A stretch of DNA of 64,000 nt from the NCBI GenBank assembly GCA_016648135.1, contig JADDOH010002117.1:124001-188000 (forward strand), written 5' to 3'. Positions 35,490-45,070 of this stretch are shown here, piece after piece; position 1 is the stretch's first letter, and each line of letters starts with the position of its first letter. The notes under the pieces were generated by a model. That model was not told where the DNA came from and searched no databases. It saw only the letters and a list, made by a program, of their open reading frames with translations. Position numbers and translations under genes: made by a program. The stretch comes from Agrypnia vestita (lineage: Eukaryota; Arthropoda; Insecta; Trichoptera; Phryganeidae).

Positions 35490-35885
35490 AAATACTTATT
35501 GATTATTAATTTGGTTTTAAAATTTCACAAAAGTTCTGAAAAATTACAACTTCACAAATATGAATGTGTTCTTGAATATATATAATATCTGTTATATAAA
35601 ATGTATGTCAAAATTAAATGAATTATTCGGTTAATTCTGGCGTCCATCTAGCGGTGGCATTGCAAAGTATTTTGAACTACCGTATCAAAAAAGTGGATTG
35701 CTCAATGGACAAAAATAAAAATTAATCAATTAATAAAAATGAGAACTACACATAAATTTACGGAAACAAAGAGGGTTGCTATAACTTAGTGGTCAGAGCA
35801 CTGACCCGGAAAGGAGGTGACCTGGGTTCGAATCCCAGTAGTAACCTAATATTTTTTTGTCAATTAGATTTTTCTCTATGTCTTT
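35490..35885 (+). repeat. tRNA-containing interspersed repeat
   Basis: Its first part (AATTTGGTTTTAAAATTTCA, TTACAACTTCACAAATATGA) resembles 15020-15105, and its last part (TTAGATTTTTCTCTATGTCT) resembles 14990-15010. The tRNA-like module at 35774-35846 lies between. The same order of blocks accompanies the hammerhead-like motifs at 14.1-15.1 kb. Confidence 0.5.
35774..35846 (+). repeat. tRNA-like module
   Basis: 73 bases: acceptor strands GGTTGCT and AGTAACC pair throughout (one G-T), T-arm CTGGG-TTCGAAT-CCCAG is perfect, and the anticodon loop reads CCGGAAA. The D-arm and anticodon stem are weak, and a T stretch follows about ten bases later. Probably tRNA-derived and not a working gene. 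Confidence 0.5.
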
Positions 35886-36180
35886 ATAATTTATTTATTT
35901 TATTTATTTATTTATTTAAAAAAATCCTTGTTTACAAATAAAGATACTTAATACTAATTTAACAATAAAACATAAGATAAATTACACTTTTTTTTGTTTT
36001 GTTTAATTTGTGGATTATGCCACTCTACTAGGCTACGCCTGTCCCAGAGTGGCGTTATAGAACACAATTATAATATTTTTTCGAGTTCGTCAGTAGTATT
36101 TATTTTCATAAGGTAGTTATTATATATCTACAGAGTATCAAGTGGAATGTTAGTGAAAGTTGAGTTAGTCATAAGTCCAA
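35883..36180 (-). repeat. Retroposon 3' end with TTTA tail
   Basis: A (TTTA)n run at 35883-35922 is followed by AAAATCCTTGTTTACAAATA and AAGATACTTAATACTAATTT, also found at 45920-45970. Read on the minus strand this is a 3' UTR ending in a (TAAA)n tail. The body contains ATGCCACTCTACTAGGCTAC, but no coding region. Confidence 0.55.
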
Positions 36181-36993
36181 GTGTAAATATGTGTAGAATA
36201 ATTGTTTAATGTAATAATTGATTAATTAATTTGGTTTTAAGATAACATCAAATAAAATTCAGCGATTTGTGATTCATCTGCAACCGTATGGAATGAAGCC
36301 ATTCGTAGACTGGGTACGGTGAAGGAATTCTTTCACACCGAAAGCTTTTCACTCGATGCTTTATTAATAAAGTTTGCGCCTTTTCTTCCACAGAGGCGCA
36401 GAACATGAATACTAATACTGCGTACCCTAAATTCTTCTCAGAGGCGCTGAATACTAAATACCCAATACATTTAGAAATACAATATATAAATATTCCAATA
36501 TACATACTTATTTAAACAAAACAGTAAAACATATTTATTAATTCGCCCATGTTTAGTTATAAAAAAACGAAATGTTTCACTAAATTATGTTTAATGTGTT
36601 ATGATAATCAAATGTAATATCAAATATAATAATCGTTACAATCATTATTTGAATATTGGATTATGAATGCGAACGCGTATTATTTTGTTAAAATTACTCA
36701 CCGAAGAAATGATAAGGCGATATTTAAGCATTTAATGTGTGAATCTACGAATAGAACTCACATTTTAAGTATTTTGGGTTTAAAACACGACAATGTCTGC
36801 AAATAAATATATCATAAAAACCATAAAACCTTTCAAATCTTATTATTGTTATACTATTTATATTAAATTTATACTAAAAGGTGGATGAGGATTAAAGTAT
36901 AATATTTTTAATTTTTATCTTCATCCCACTTTACCATCCACCCCCTCCGCCTGCTCACGAAATTCTGAATATTATATATTTTACTCTGATTTT
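36181..36993. other. AT-rich spacer, nothing recognised
   Basis: Non-coding; no repeats assigned. Confidence 0.45.
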
Positions 36994-37790
36994 TCTTACC
37001 ACTTACTTACTTACTTACTTACAATCACGCTGTTTCCCCGCGGGGGTAGACAGAGAGAATAAAGCGCCATACTCTTCTGTTCTGACATACAATTTTCGCT
37101 TCGTCTACATTCATACATCTTCGCATGCAAGCTAGACGGTTGTTCAGGCTCCTAACAGGACCATCTTCCAGTATCTGGTTAATCTGGTTATGCCACGTCT
37201 TCCGTGGTCGTCCTCTCTTTCTGGCGCCGTCAACACTTGCATCATGTATCTTTCTTACCATTCTTTCCTCATTCATTCGCTCAACATGCCCAAACCACCT
37301 GAGCAACCCTATTTTTATTCTCTGTATTATGCTACGATCAGTTTTACATTCATTCCTAATATCTTCATTCTTTACTCTATCATACATGGATTTACCACAC
37401 ATACGTCTAAGGGACCTCATCTCCACTGCATTCAATCTACTTTCGTTCCTCTTCTGCCAGCTCCAGGCTTCACTTCCATACATTAGTGTCGGTACCAGAA
37501 CTTCATTATGTACCGCCAGTTTTGCCTCGGTAGACATATTTCTATTAGAAATTATTGCATTCAAAGCACCGTTCATCCTATTCCCGGCAGTCACTCTCCT
37601 CTCTATATCTTTGTCAACATTCCCTCTTCTATCGAACATACTTCCCAGGTACACAAACTTATCTACTTGTTCCAAACATTCATTGCCTACTAGTATTTCA
37701 CACGTTGTCTTACTTTCCTCCTTCCAAATACCATTACTTTTGACTTCTTTACATTCATAATAAGGTCACTTTCCACTTACGTCTTATATT
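36994..37790 (-). pseudogene. non-LTR retrotransposon 3' end (family 2, best copy)
   Basis: Minus strand, beginning MNVKKSKVMVFGRRK near 37775 (frameshift at about 37690), then an open stretch of 216 codons (37025-37675): EQVDKFVYLGSMFDRRGNVD, IERRVTAGNRMNGALNAI, NEVLVPTLMYGSEAWSWQKR, MRSLRRMCGKSMYDRVKNED, GLLRWFGHVERM, KRGRPRKTWHNQ, EDGPVRSLNNRLACMRRCMN and the terminal RRVWRFILSVYPRGETA stop. A (GTAA)n microsatellite (36994-37022 on the plus strand as CTTA units) directly follows the stop codon and is the element's 3' tail. The RT core is absent because of 5' truncation. Copies of the same 3' end are at 9246-9530 and 29025-29175. Confidence 0.88.
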
Positions 37791-39544
37791 TTTATCTTAC
37801 TAAGCCTTGTTGTTATTTTACTTATATTTTTTAATTTATTATTAATAATCCTTTTGCTTTCCTGAGGAAAAGATATTTTTTCATTTATTTATTGAATTTA
37901 TTCAAAGTACACATATGTCAATGGAAAAAAAACTTGTTTTTAAGTTCTACCAAACGTGAAATATATAAGAAAACTATAATGAATGAACAAGAAAATATAT
38001 ATCGATCCCTTCTAATTGACATTTTCAAATAAGCTGTAACGATAAGTAATTTTTTTAAGGATTGGATTCTTTTTAAATTTTATATCTCTGTTGTAGACAT
38101 ACCTACCAGAGATTTAGATCAAATCACCGACGAAAAAAAGCCACCTATTTGGAATCTGCACATTTGAACATTTTATCATTAGTGCTCAAACATAAGTGTT
38201 ATCAACAATTATTCTGTTTTGGAATCCCCGCATTTGAAAATAATCATATGTGCACAAATATAAATGTTACCAAGAATATCACATTTATAACAAATTTAAA
38301 ATCTACCTGCTTCCTTATGTGTACTACTTTTCACTAGTGTTTGAACAGAATTGTTTCTTAGAATCGTGCAAAAATACAAAAAAATCTTCATAAATTTTTA
38401 AGCATCTCTTTTCAATACTTTTAATATAAATATAAGTTGTTGAATATAAAATATTAAGATTAACAATGCCCCCATGAGGCGAAACTCGTTTCAAAAAATT
38501 AAAAATGTAGAACTTAAAAGTAAGTGTTTTTATTTTCATATGAGTTCATTAACTTATCTCCGAAACAATAAATCATTCATGATTATTCAATAAATTAATT
38601 TATTCAAATCTGAAGAGTTCAATAAGTGTATCGAACATGTGATAAATTAAAATATGCATCGATTAATTCTTGCATATCATAATGCGGGAATTTATGGTTC
38701 AACAGTAAGGAAAATACCAGTCAAATGCGGAGCTTTTTCGGGTCACTGTTAACAAAGTGACTACTGCCAATGCCCGTTGAATAGATATAGGATGGGAAGA
38801 AAAAATAATACTCTATTCAAAATACGAGTCGAATAGTCACAAAGGTATTCGAAGGCCTAGATTTTGCTCGAATATTTATAAAAAATAATCTCCCTTCTTC
38901 TATTCGAACCTCCTTGCGGAAAGGAAAACGCCGCTGGGTGGGCACAAAGCGACGGGCGAAATAGAAAATGCCCGCCGCGCGTTATGACCCGTGCTCGGCG
39001 GGGGTTTTGTGCTGCCGGGAATAATGGAAGTATTTATATTTTTGCTCGGGAAACGAGACAATTTTTATTCTGATCCTGATTGTTGTGACAAAAAAACGCC
39101 ATTAGTCTGACCGTATCTCCGATTTCGCCGATAATAGCCTGTTTCCAAAATTAATGCCTGACATTAATGAAAACAAATGATGGTGACTTTGGAAAATAAT
39201 TGAATAACGCGTCAATTTTTGTTTGAAAATGCATCAGTCAGATTGCAGTTTTAATTAAGTCGAAGCATTAAAAACAATAATGCTACAAATATATAAAACC
39301 ATTTACAAGAATCAGTTTGAAAGATACATCTAAAAAATATTGAGAAACGGAGCCGAAATTATTCCATACTATTCACTTTGCTCTGTTTAAGATTACAATA
39401 TTTGACTTTCACGTAATCTTTTATATAAACTGTAATACATCTCTTTGCTCTAGATATACATGCTGGATGGCGCCCGAATAAATCAATATTTTTTTATCAA
39501 ATCTGATACAACTTAATATTATATATTCAGTTATATTAAAATAA
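37791..39544. other. Non-coding; a weak ribozyme-like relic near 38465
   Basis: Around 38465-38500 CCCCCATGAGGCGAAACTCG followed by a TAAAAATGTAG...TTTTTATTTTCAT block vaguely recalls the Penelope-type terminal segments, but no core can be built. A GC-rich patch at 38915-39020 is unexplained. Otherwise AT-rich. Confidence 0.35.
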
Positions 39545-39820
39545 AGGCTCTCATTAGCAATGGCGACATCTGTTCTGGTTTATGGGAATGTTTAATTTTA
39601 ACCATAGGTGGCGGTAGTAAAATACAACTCACATGTGAAATAAGGTGTGCAGATTAAACAACTTCCAAAAATTTTATAGATGTGGTAGTCTATCATGGGT
39701 GGCATTATGAACGTTACATTGTGTAAAGTGATCAATTAGGCCAGCCGCACGAAAGTATACCCAAAAAGACTTACATACCTACTTCCCCAATAAAAATAGT
39801 TTCGTATCTGTGGGTCATCT
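39545..39820 (+). repeat. Fold-back repeat family, variant B
   Basis: Contains CCATAGGTGGCGGTAGTAAA, TGGTAGTCTATCATGGG, ATTGTGTAAAGTGATC and a GACTTACATA end, matching the reverse complement of 11616-11905. Confidence 0.6.
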
Positions 39821-39984
39821 ATTGTACATCTTAATATTATTTTTTTAATGAATATTTATTTTGAATGTTTTTTACAATATTTAAATCAAATATGAAGATT
39901 AAATAATCAGAGAGAAATGCAGAAAAAACATCTGTTGAAAAATATTTATATTAATAAAAAGAAAAAACTTTGCGTAAACCACTT

Positions 39985-40045
39985 TTTATTGATTTTCAAC
40001 ATGTTTCCTGATCAGGTATCATTGGCCTCAAAACATCTATATTAT
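39985..40045 (+). repeat. Degenerate Penelope-type terminal motif
   Basis: AACATGTTTCCTGATCAGG and ATCATTGGCCTCAAAACATC correspond to the hammerhead-like motif and flank at 46488-46525, but the GAAA is changed and stem I does not pair. It lies directly upstream of the tRNA-bearing tandem units. Confidence 0.4.
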
Positions 40046-40125
40046 AATTACGCCAAGCAATGTCGTTTCTGCATTTGGATGATGATTTCTATTTGTATAC
40101 AATAATTTTACCACGTTGCTTATCG

Positions 40126-40198
40126 GGTTCTGTGGCGCAACGAATAACACGTCTGACTGTGGATCAGAAGATGCCAGGTTCGAATCCTGGCAGGAGAA
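40126..40198 (+). repeat. tRNA-Arg-like copy 1 (anticodon position reads GTG)
   Basis: 73 bases. Box A-like TGGCGCAACGAATAA, anticodon arm TCTGA-CTGTGGA-TCAGA, T-arm CCAGG-TTCGAAT-CCTGG (perfect) and a T run after the 3' end. The acceptor stem has two mismatches at the tip. By overall sequence it is closest to the tRNA-Arg type that normally has anticodon ACG; position 34 is G and position 35 is T here. Not expected to be a functional tRNA. Confidence 0.65.
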
Positions 40199-40358
40199 TT
40201 TTTTTTTACGGTCGATAATATTTTTTTTATTGATTATTTTTTTATGTAACAAACCAAATTAAACAAAGAATATTAATTACCCTAACCAATGTCGTATGTT
40301 TCTGTCTCCGTATGATGATTTATATTTGTATAAAATAATTTTGCCACGTTGTTTATCG

Positions 40359-40431
40359 GGTCCTATGGCGCAACGAATAACACGTCTGCCTGCGGATCAG
40401 AAGATGCCAGCTTCGAATCCTGGCAGGATCG
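40359..40431 (+). repeat. tRNA-Arg-like copy 2 (anticodon GCG)
   Basis: 73 bases with acceptor GGTCCTA/CAGGATC (one mismatch at the inner pair), discriminator G, anticodon loop CTGCGGA and T-arm CCAGC-TTCGAAT-CCTGG. Again tRNA-Arg(ACG)-like but with G at position 34. A run of nine T follows the 3' end, a possible Pol III terminator. Confidence 0.65.
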
Positions 40432-40505
40432 AATTTTTTTTTACGGTCGAGAATATTTTTTTTGTTGAAATTTTAATTACATTTTTGGTTTTGAACATTA
40501 ATTAA

Positions 40506-40674
40506 ACAAATATTAATTTTTTATAATGTTGTATAAAAGTAATCAACACTGCGAGAAGAGAAGAGAGTAGGTACCTACCTATCGAACTGTGGTTTATTCC
40601 GCTCTGGCTTATTAATCGGTTAGAAATTTTGAATAAATACTTTGTCTTAATTATATCTAAACTACCCGTAATTA
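40506..40674. other. Short spacer
   Basis: Non-coding. Confidence 0.4.
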
Positions 40675-41090
40675 AAAGTGGAAATTTACCAGATACAATT
40701 GGCCGCAAAGCGGCTGACGTAGGCATAGGTAAAAAATTGTGTTTGCTGCACAGCGCGGGGCGGCCATCATTGGCCGCGAGGCGGCCATAATAGCAAAAAT
40801 GGAAATTTGTCAGATACATTTGGCCGCGAAGCGGCTGACGTAGGCATAGGTAAACAATTGTGTTTGCTGCACAGCAAACACACACAGCGACCATCGCTGG
40901 CCGCGGGGCGGCCATCATTGGCCGCGAGGCGGCCATAATAGCAAAAATGGAAGTTTACCAGATACAATTGGCCGCGAAGCGGCTGACGTAGGCATAGGTA
41001 ACGATTGTGTTTGCTGCACAGCAAACACAACTGGCCGCGCGGAGCGGCCATCATTGGCCGCGAAGCGGCCACAATAGCCGCCCGCAGGGC
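40675..41090. repeat. GC-rich tandem array of palindromes
   Basis: About three irregular units (starting 40680, 40801, 40949) share GGAAATTTACCAGATACAAT, TGGCCGCGAAGCGGCTGACG, TAGGCATAGGTAA and GTGTTTGCTGCACAGC. Hairpins of the type GGCCGC-GAA-GCGGCC occur many times (for example 40770-40787, 40919-40934, 41055-41070). The GC content contrasts sharply with the flanks. Open frames across it on the minus strand are by-products of the repeats. Confidence 0.8.
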
Positions 41091-41124
41091 ATAGCAGTAA
41101 TCATACTAGCATACTATCAAGAGA

Positions 41125-41290
41125 TAGTATTGATAATTCAATAAAAAGTGGTGTATACAAAGTTTTTTTATTATTATTATAAATTATGTTAAGACAAAGT
41201 CATGCTGCAATTATCGAAGAAGACGAAGAAAATACTTGTACTGCCAACCGGGACCCGAAATGTTTTCTTTCCTAGGATATTATTCAATGT
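41125..41290 (+). repeat. Penelope-type terminal relic
   Basis: TTCAATAAAAAGTGGTGTAT and ACAAAGTTTTTTTA match the segment following the motif at 46530-46565. A nearby AACCGGGACCCGAAATG (41248) may be a broken ribozyme-like half. Confidence 0.5.
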
Positions 41291-41465
41291 TTATTCTAAT
41301 GCCATGTATACCTACATATACACGGAGTATATTGCTCTAGAAGATTGAACTCGAGTTCATGGAAAAAAACAGTACAGCGTTGAGCGCGAAGCGAGCTATG
41401 AAATATTTACAAATTTAATAAATAATCATTTATAAATTACAGTGGGAAATGCATATACTGTAATA

Positions 41466-42751
41466 TTAGGTCCTTACATATGAAATTGGCGTTTAGTATG
41501 GGAGGAACATAGAGCCGATTTTTTTTTATTATAATATATTTATTTAATCAAAGTATGTACCATTGCTATCTATGCACTTTTGCCATCTCATAGGTAGTTC
41601 ATCGATCCCTTTACTAAAAAAACCATTCGGACGGGAATCAATAAAATCTTTGAAGGCGGTTTGGACTGCCCCATCGGAGTTGAATTTTTTCCTTTGCAAG
41701 AAGTTATCCAAATTTCGAAAAAAATGGTAATCTGTTGGGGCAAGGTCCGGAGAGTACGGTGGATGTCTTAGACATTCCAATTGAAGCTCCTCTAATTTGG
41801 TAGCCGTCTGTTGTGCAGTGTGTGGTCTAGCGTTATCATGAAGCAGCAGTGGCCTAGAGCGATTAACCAGCCTCGGTTGTTTAGCAGCTAGCTTTTCCAT
41901 CATGGTTTGCAGTTGCTGACAATAGACATCTGCCGTAATCGTCTGGCCAGATTTAAGAAAGCTGTAGTGAACGACACCAGCACTAGTCCACCAAACGCTC
42001 ACAAGTAACTTTTTTGGAGTCAATTTTCGCTTGGGGCATGGTTTGGCTGGTTCGGCAGGGTTCAGTCATTGCGATGAGCGCTTCCGATTATCGTACAGGA
42101 TCCACTTTTCATCACAGGTAATGATTCGATTTAAAATCCCTTCATTATTGTGCCGGTTGAGTAATGAAACGCAGCAGTCAACGCGCGTTTGTTGATTTGC
42201 TTCACTCAATTCGTGAGGTACCCACCTTTCAAGCTTTTTCACCTTACCAATTTGCTTCAAGTGGATTAAAACAGTTTTATCACTAACACCGCAGCCTGCA
42301 GCTAACTCGGATGTGGTTTGCGATGGATCCGCTTCCACAATAGCCTTCAATTCTTCATTATCAACTTTGGTCTCCGGCCGTCCACGGGGCTTGTTCTGCA
42401 GGTCGAAATTTCCAGAACGAAAACGTTGGAACCAAAAACGCACTGTGTTTTCTTTTGCGGCACCGTCGCCATACACATCATTAATCCTTCGAGCCGTTTC
42501 TGCAGCACTGGTGCCACGTTGGAACTCGTACTCGTAAATAACGCGATATTTCAAGTTTTTCATTTTGTAAACTGAGTGACGCAAAGAAAAAAACAATTGA
42601 GGAAAAAACAAATGAATTATAATTTCCAAAACACAAATACATGAGTAAATAGCTGTATAAATTTGGATTTGGAATTCCTAAACAATGAGAAGATATTTAA
42701 GATCAAATTTGCCAGTACGGCAAAACACCAATTTCATATGTAAGGACCTAA
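41466..42751 (-). mobile_element. mariner transposon, cecropia-type, near complete
   Basis: 1286 bp bounded by inverted repeats TTAGGTCCTTACATATGAAA (41466-41494 and 42723-42751, 29 bp with a single mismatch) and flanked by TA on both sides (41464-41465, 42752-42753), the mariner target duplication. It carries a transposase gene on the minus strand with only one inactivating change, so it is a recent insertion. The TIR start TTAGGT and the protein motifs resemble the cecropia subfamily (the group of the human SETMAR/Hsmar1 transposase). Confidence 0.95.
41544..42563 (-). pseudogene. mariner transposase with one premature stop
   Basis: Start chosen at the Met of MKNLKYRVIYEYEFQRG, because mariner proteins begin about here; an upstream Met at 42629 only adds a non-conserved leader. 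Reading frame of 340 codons including an in-frame TGA at 42066-42068, at the position where relatives have Trp after the second Arg-Ser-Gln motif (RSSQ then stop then LNPAEPAKP). N-terminal helix-turn-helix (about residues 5-110), linker WVPHELSE, catalytic D in ITCDEKW, second D in LLHDNARPH and third D in YSPDLAPTDYHFF with 34 residues between the last two (D,D34D signature). C-terminus ends RWQKCIDSNGTYFD. No frameshift. Transposase cuts at the TIRs and reinserts at TA. A single TGG to TGA change would explain the loss. Confidence 0.93.
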
Positions 42752-42753
42752 TA

Positions 42754-42999
42754 TATAAATAATGTTGGTGGGAAGCACGTAATTTTTAACAGTGAAATTC
42801 GAATTAGCTTATCCTTGACGTAACCTATTTTAGCACTATGCATTCCATTAACCAGGTTCGTCCATTGTGTTGACGCAAGATCTGGTTCTCTTCACTCTGC
42901 CTTTCTTAATTTTTACAATATTTTTATATGTACGTTTATATGTTCTGAGAACACAATAACTGGACTTGTTGTCTGCGGAATTATTATATAATTAAGATA
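42754..42999. other. Short spacer
   Basis: Non-coding. Confidence 0.4.
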
Positions 43000-43615
43000 A
43001 ATTGAGAAGTTTCACAGAGATGAAGCCATTTTTATTTACTTCTATAGAAGTTTTTTAAACGATGGCCTAGGGCTTGCAATCTGTATGAGCTGGCTTTAGT
43101 GGTTACTCTATACAATACAACGTTCAACAATTCCATTGTAAGATCATCCACACATTACTAAATTTTTGAACGTTGTATATATGTTGCAAACTGAAATCTA
43201 CCATTTATTTTAAGAGATTATGATAGAGACATATGTAGTCCTCATAAAATAGTATACTTACATAGATTTTGCAGCTGGTTATGATAAAAATATAGAGTAA
43301 TCATTACCAGCTACGAAATCTATGTGCGTAAACTATTTCATGAGAAAGACTACATATGTCTCTAGCATAGTCCCTTCAAACATATTTATGTAAGGTTTCA
43401 ATTTGGAACATGCATACACACAAATTTCAAAAATGTGTTGATGTTTGTATCTTCTTACGAAGGAATTGGTGAACTTTGTATTGTGTAAAGTGATCACTTA
43501 AGCCAGCTCATACAGGTATTAAGCCCTGGGTCATCGTATAAAAGACGTGCATGTTCCTCATGTAAACAGCTGCGTCCTGTGAGACTTAAATAATTTATCT
43601 TAATTTTTCTAATTT
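43000..43615. mobile_element. Fold-back element (repeat family A), complete palindrome
   Basis: The left half (AATTAAGATAAATTGAGAAG ... GCAGCTGGTTATGATAAA) and right half (TAATCATTACCAGCTACGAA ... GAGACTTAAATAATTTATCT) are inverted copies of each other, about 290 bp per arm with scattered mismatches, centred near 43300. There is no coding capacity. Related arms occur at 7960, 29386 and 31690. It looks like a non-autonomous DNA transposon with very long inverted repeats. Confidence 0.8.
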
Positions 43616-44792
43616 TTTCCTAGGATTTTCAAATCTGCGTATTCGGATAAATTATTGAGCTTGCTATTAATTTCCTATATGATCGAAGCATTTGTCAAGT
43701 CCGTGGTATACGTAGCACGGAATGTCAGTACCACATTTTCAGAGCAGAGAATAGCTATCTTCTAGACACCTATTCTCTCAGTCTATTTTTAAGGACTACA
43801 TAGAAAGATCGGGGAGATAATAGTTCGAAGCATTTTTATTTTTGTGTTTTCCCTGGATGACGATCCTGGATAAAACTTGATGGAAAATTTGATATCGTAA
43901 ATGGCAGACGGGAAAAGAGTTATTCAGTGACATGATTTATGTTAAAATTCTCCATAGCACATAAAATACTTTTAATATTTTTTTAATCTTCATATCTTTG
44001 ATATCAATTTGGAATACTCATATTCCTGCTAAAAATTTGGAATACTTAAAATAGTGATCAAAATAATAAAAATAAAATGTGGAAAAGATGCTCTCTAAAA
44101 ATAATCTTGTTCTCATTCGCAAGTACTATGCTGCTTGGTGAGATTATATAGGTATTATAAGCTATTTACTAAAAATAATCTCATTTTCTAAGTATTTACC
44201 TGATAAGCATGATTATACAGATAATTTGTATAGGACCTTATATAAAAGCGTTTTATAAGAATTTAAATACTTTACGATTTTGTAAAGATCAGCTCCTTCA
44301 AACCAACTCTTTTTATTATTGCTTACTTACCGGCATAAAAAATATTTAAAAAAATTGTTCTTGTTACATAAATCAATTTTTATGCTAAATTTTTTTCAGA
44401 GATTTAATGAAAAGACCTATTATTTACAGGCTCGTTATATAACTCAGTTAAAATTTTTTTTCTAGCATAATATACTCATTTTTCAAACATTGAAATTTAC
44501 GAGAAAATAATGGAAGCCATGGATTAAAATGTGAACCATTTATTAACTTAATTAAAATTCACGTTTTATACGGCGCGGAAAAATATATTTCAAAAAATAC
44601 AGATGAATTTTATATCCCTCTATTTTAAGTAGATATTTTGTGTATTTTACAGCAAGAAATGGTTGCCGATTCGTATCACATAATGATTGAAGGGCTCATC
44701 GATAACGTCATACAGCGGAAATCCATTTCAAAATTGAGTGTTTGTGTAAATTGAATGGAAATATATTTATAATTTATATAAAATAACCACTT
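43616..44792. other. AT-rich spacer, nothing recognised
   Basis: About 1.2 kb of non-coding DNA with TCTCATT/AATAATCTC motifs repeated near 44105 and 44175. Confidence 0.4.
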
Positions 44793-44932
44793 GATCGACC
44801 ATTTAAACCAGTTGTATCTAATTGTAATGCTCCTAGTAGTAAATTATCAGCTATAATAAATAAAATAATTGTTGAAAGTAATGTTTTTAAACCTTTACAT
44901 ACCATTAAAAATTCTCTTGAATTGGTTGACCA

Positions 44933-45070
44933 TTTAAAAGTATTGGATATTCCAAATAATTCATTTTTAGTTTCATTTGATGTTGTAAATTTGTTTCCTA
45001 GTTTAAAAGTATTGGATATTCCAAATAATTCATTTTTAGTTTCATTTGATGTTTTAAATTTGTTTCCTAG
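44933..45070 (+). repeat. 69-bp in-frame tandem duplication of RT motif A
   Basis: 44933-45001 and 45002-45070 are identical except one base (GTT GTA versus GTT TTA). The unit is 23 codons and preserves the frame, so the catalytic Asp of motif A is present twice. Confidence 0.95.

Larger units (their letters stand above)
40053..40505 (+). repeat. 233-bp tandem pair, each unit with a tRNA-Arg-like copy
   Basis: Two units align: AATGTCGTTTCTG and AATGTCGTATGTTTCTG, then ATGATTTCTATTTGTATACA and ATGATTTATATTTGTATAAA, TATCGGG, the tRNA-like part, a T run, ACGGTCGATAATATTTTTTT and ACGGTCGAGAATATTTTTTT. Spacing between tRNA starts is 233 bp. Confidence 0.8.

Noticed and set aside
37125..37760. 211-codon plus-strand frame opposite the family 2 retrotransposon
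   Set aside because: A shadow on the antisense strand of the real coding fragment at 37025-37675.
34080..37790. One retrotransposon comprising the RT at 33960-35470 and the C-terminus at 36994-37790
   Set aside because: Both are on the minus strand, but the C-terminal part lies upstream of the RT part, so they cannot be collinear parts of one insertion; they are probably separate families.
40126..40431. Functional tRNA genes
   Set aside because: Acceptor-stem mismatches, non-standard anticodons for this tRNA type and their location in a tandem repeat argue for tRNA-derived repeats.
40502..41072. Open frames with repeated MAASRPMMAAPR-type protein on the minus strand
   Set aside because: They are translations of the GC-rich tandem array; the protein repeats simply mirror the DNA repeats.
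40675..41090. CRISPR-like array
   Set aside because: Units are irregular, spacers are not unique and the genome is eukaryotic; it is a minisatellite-like array.
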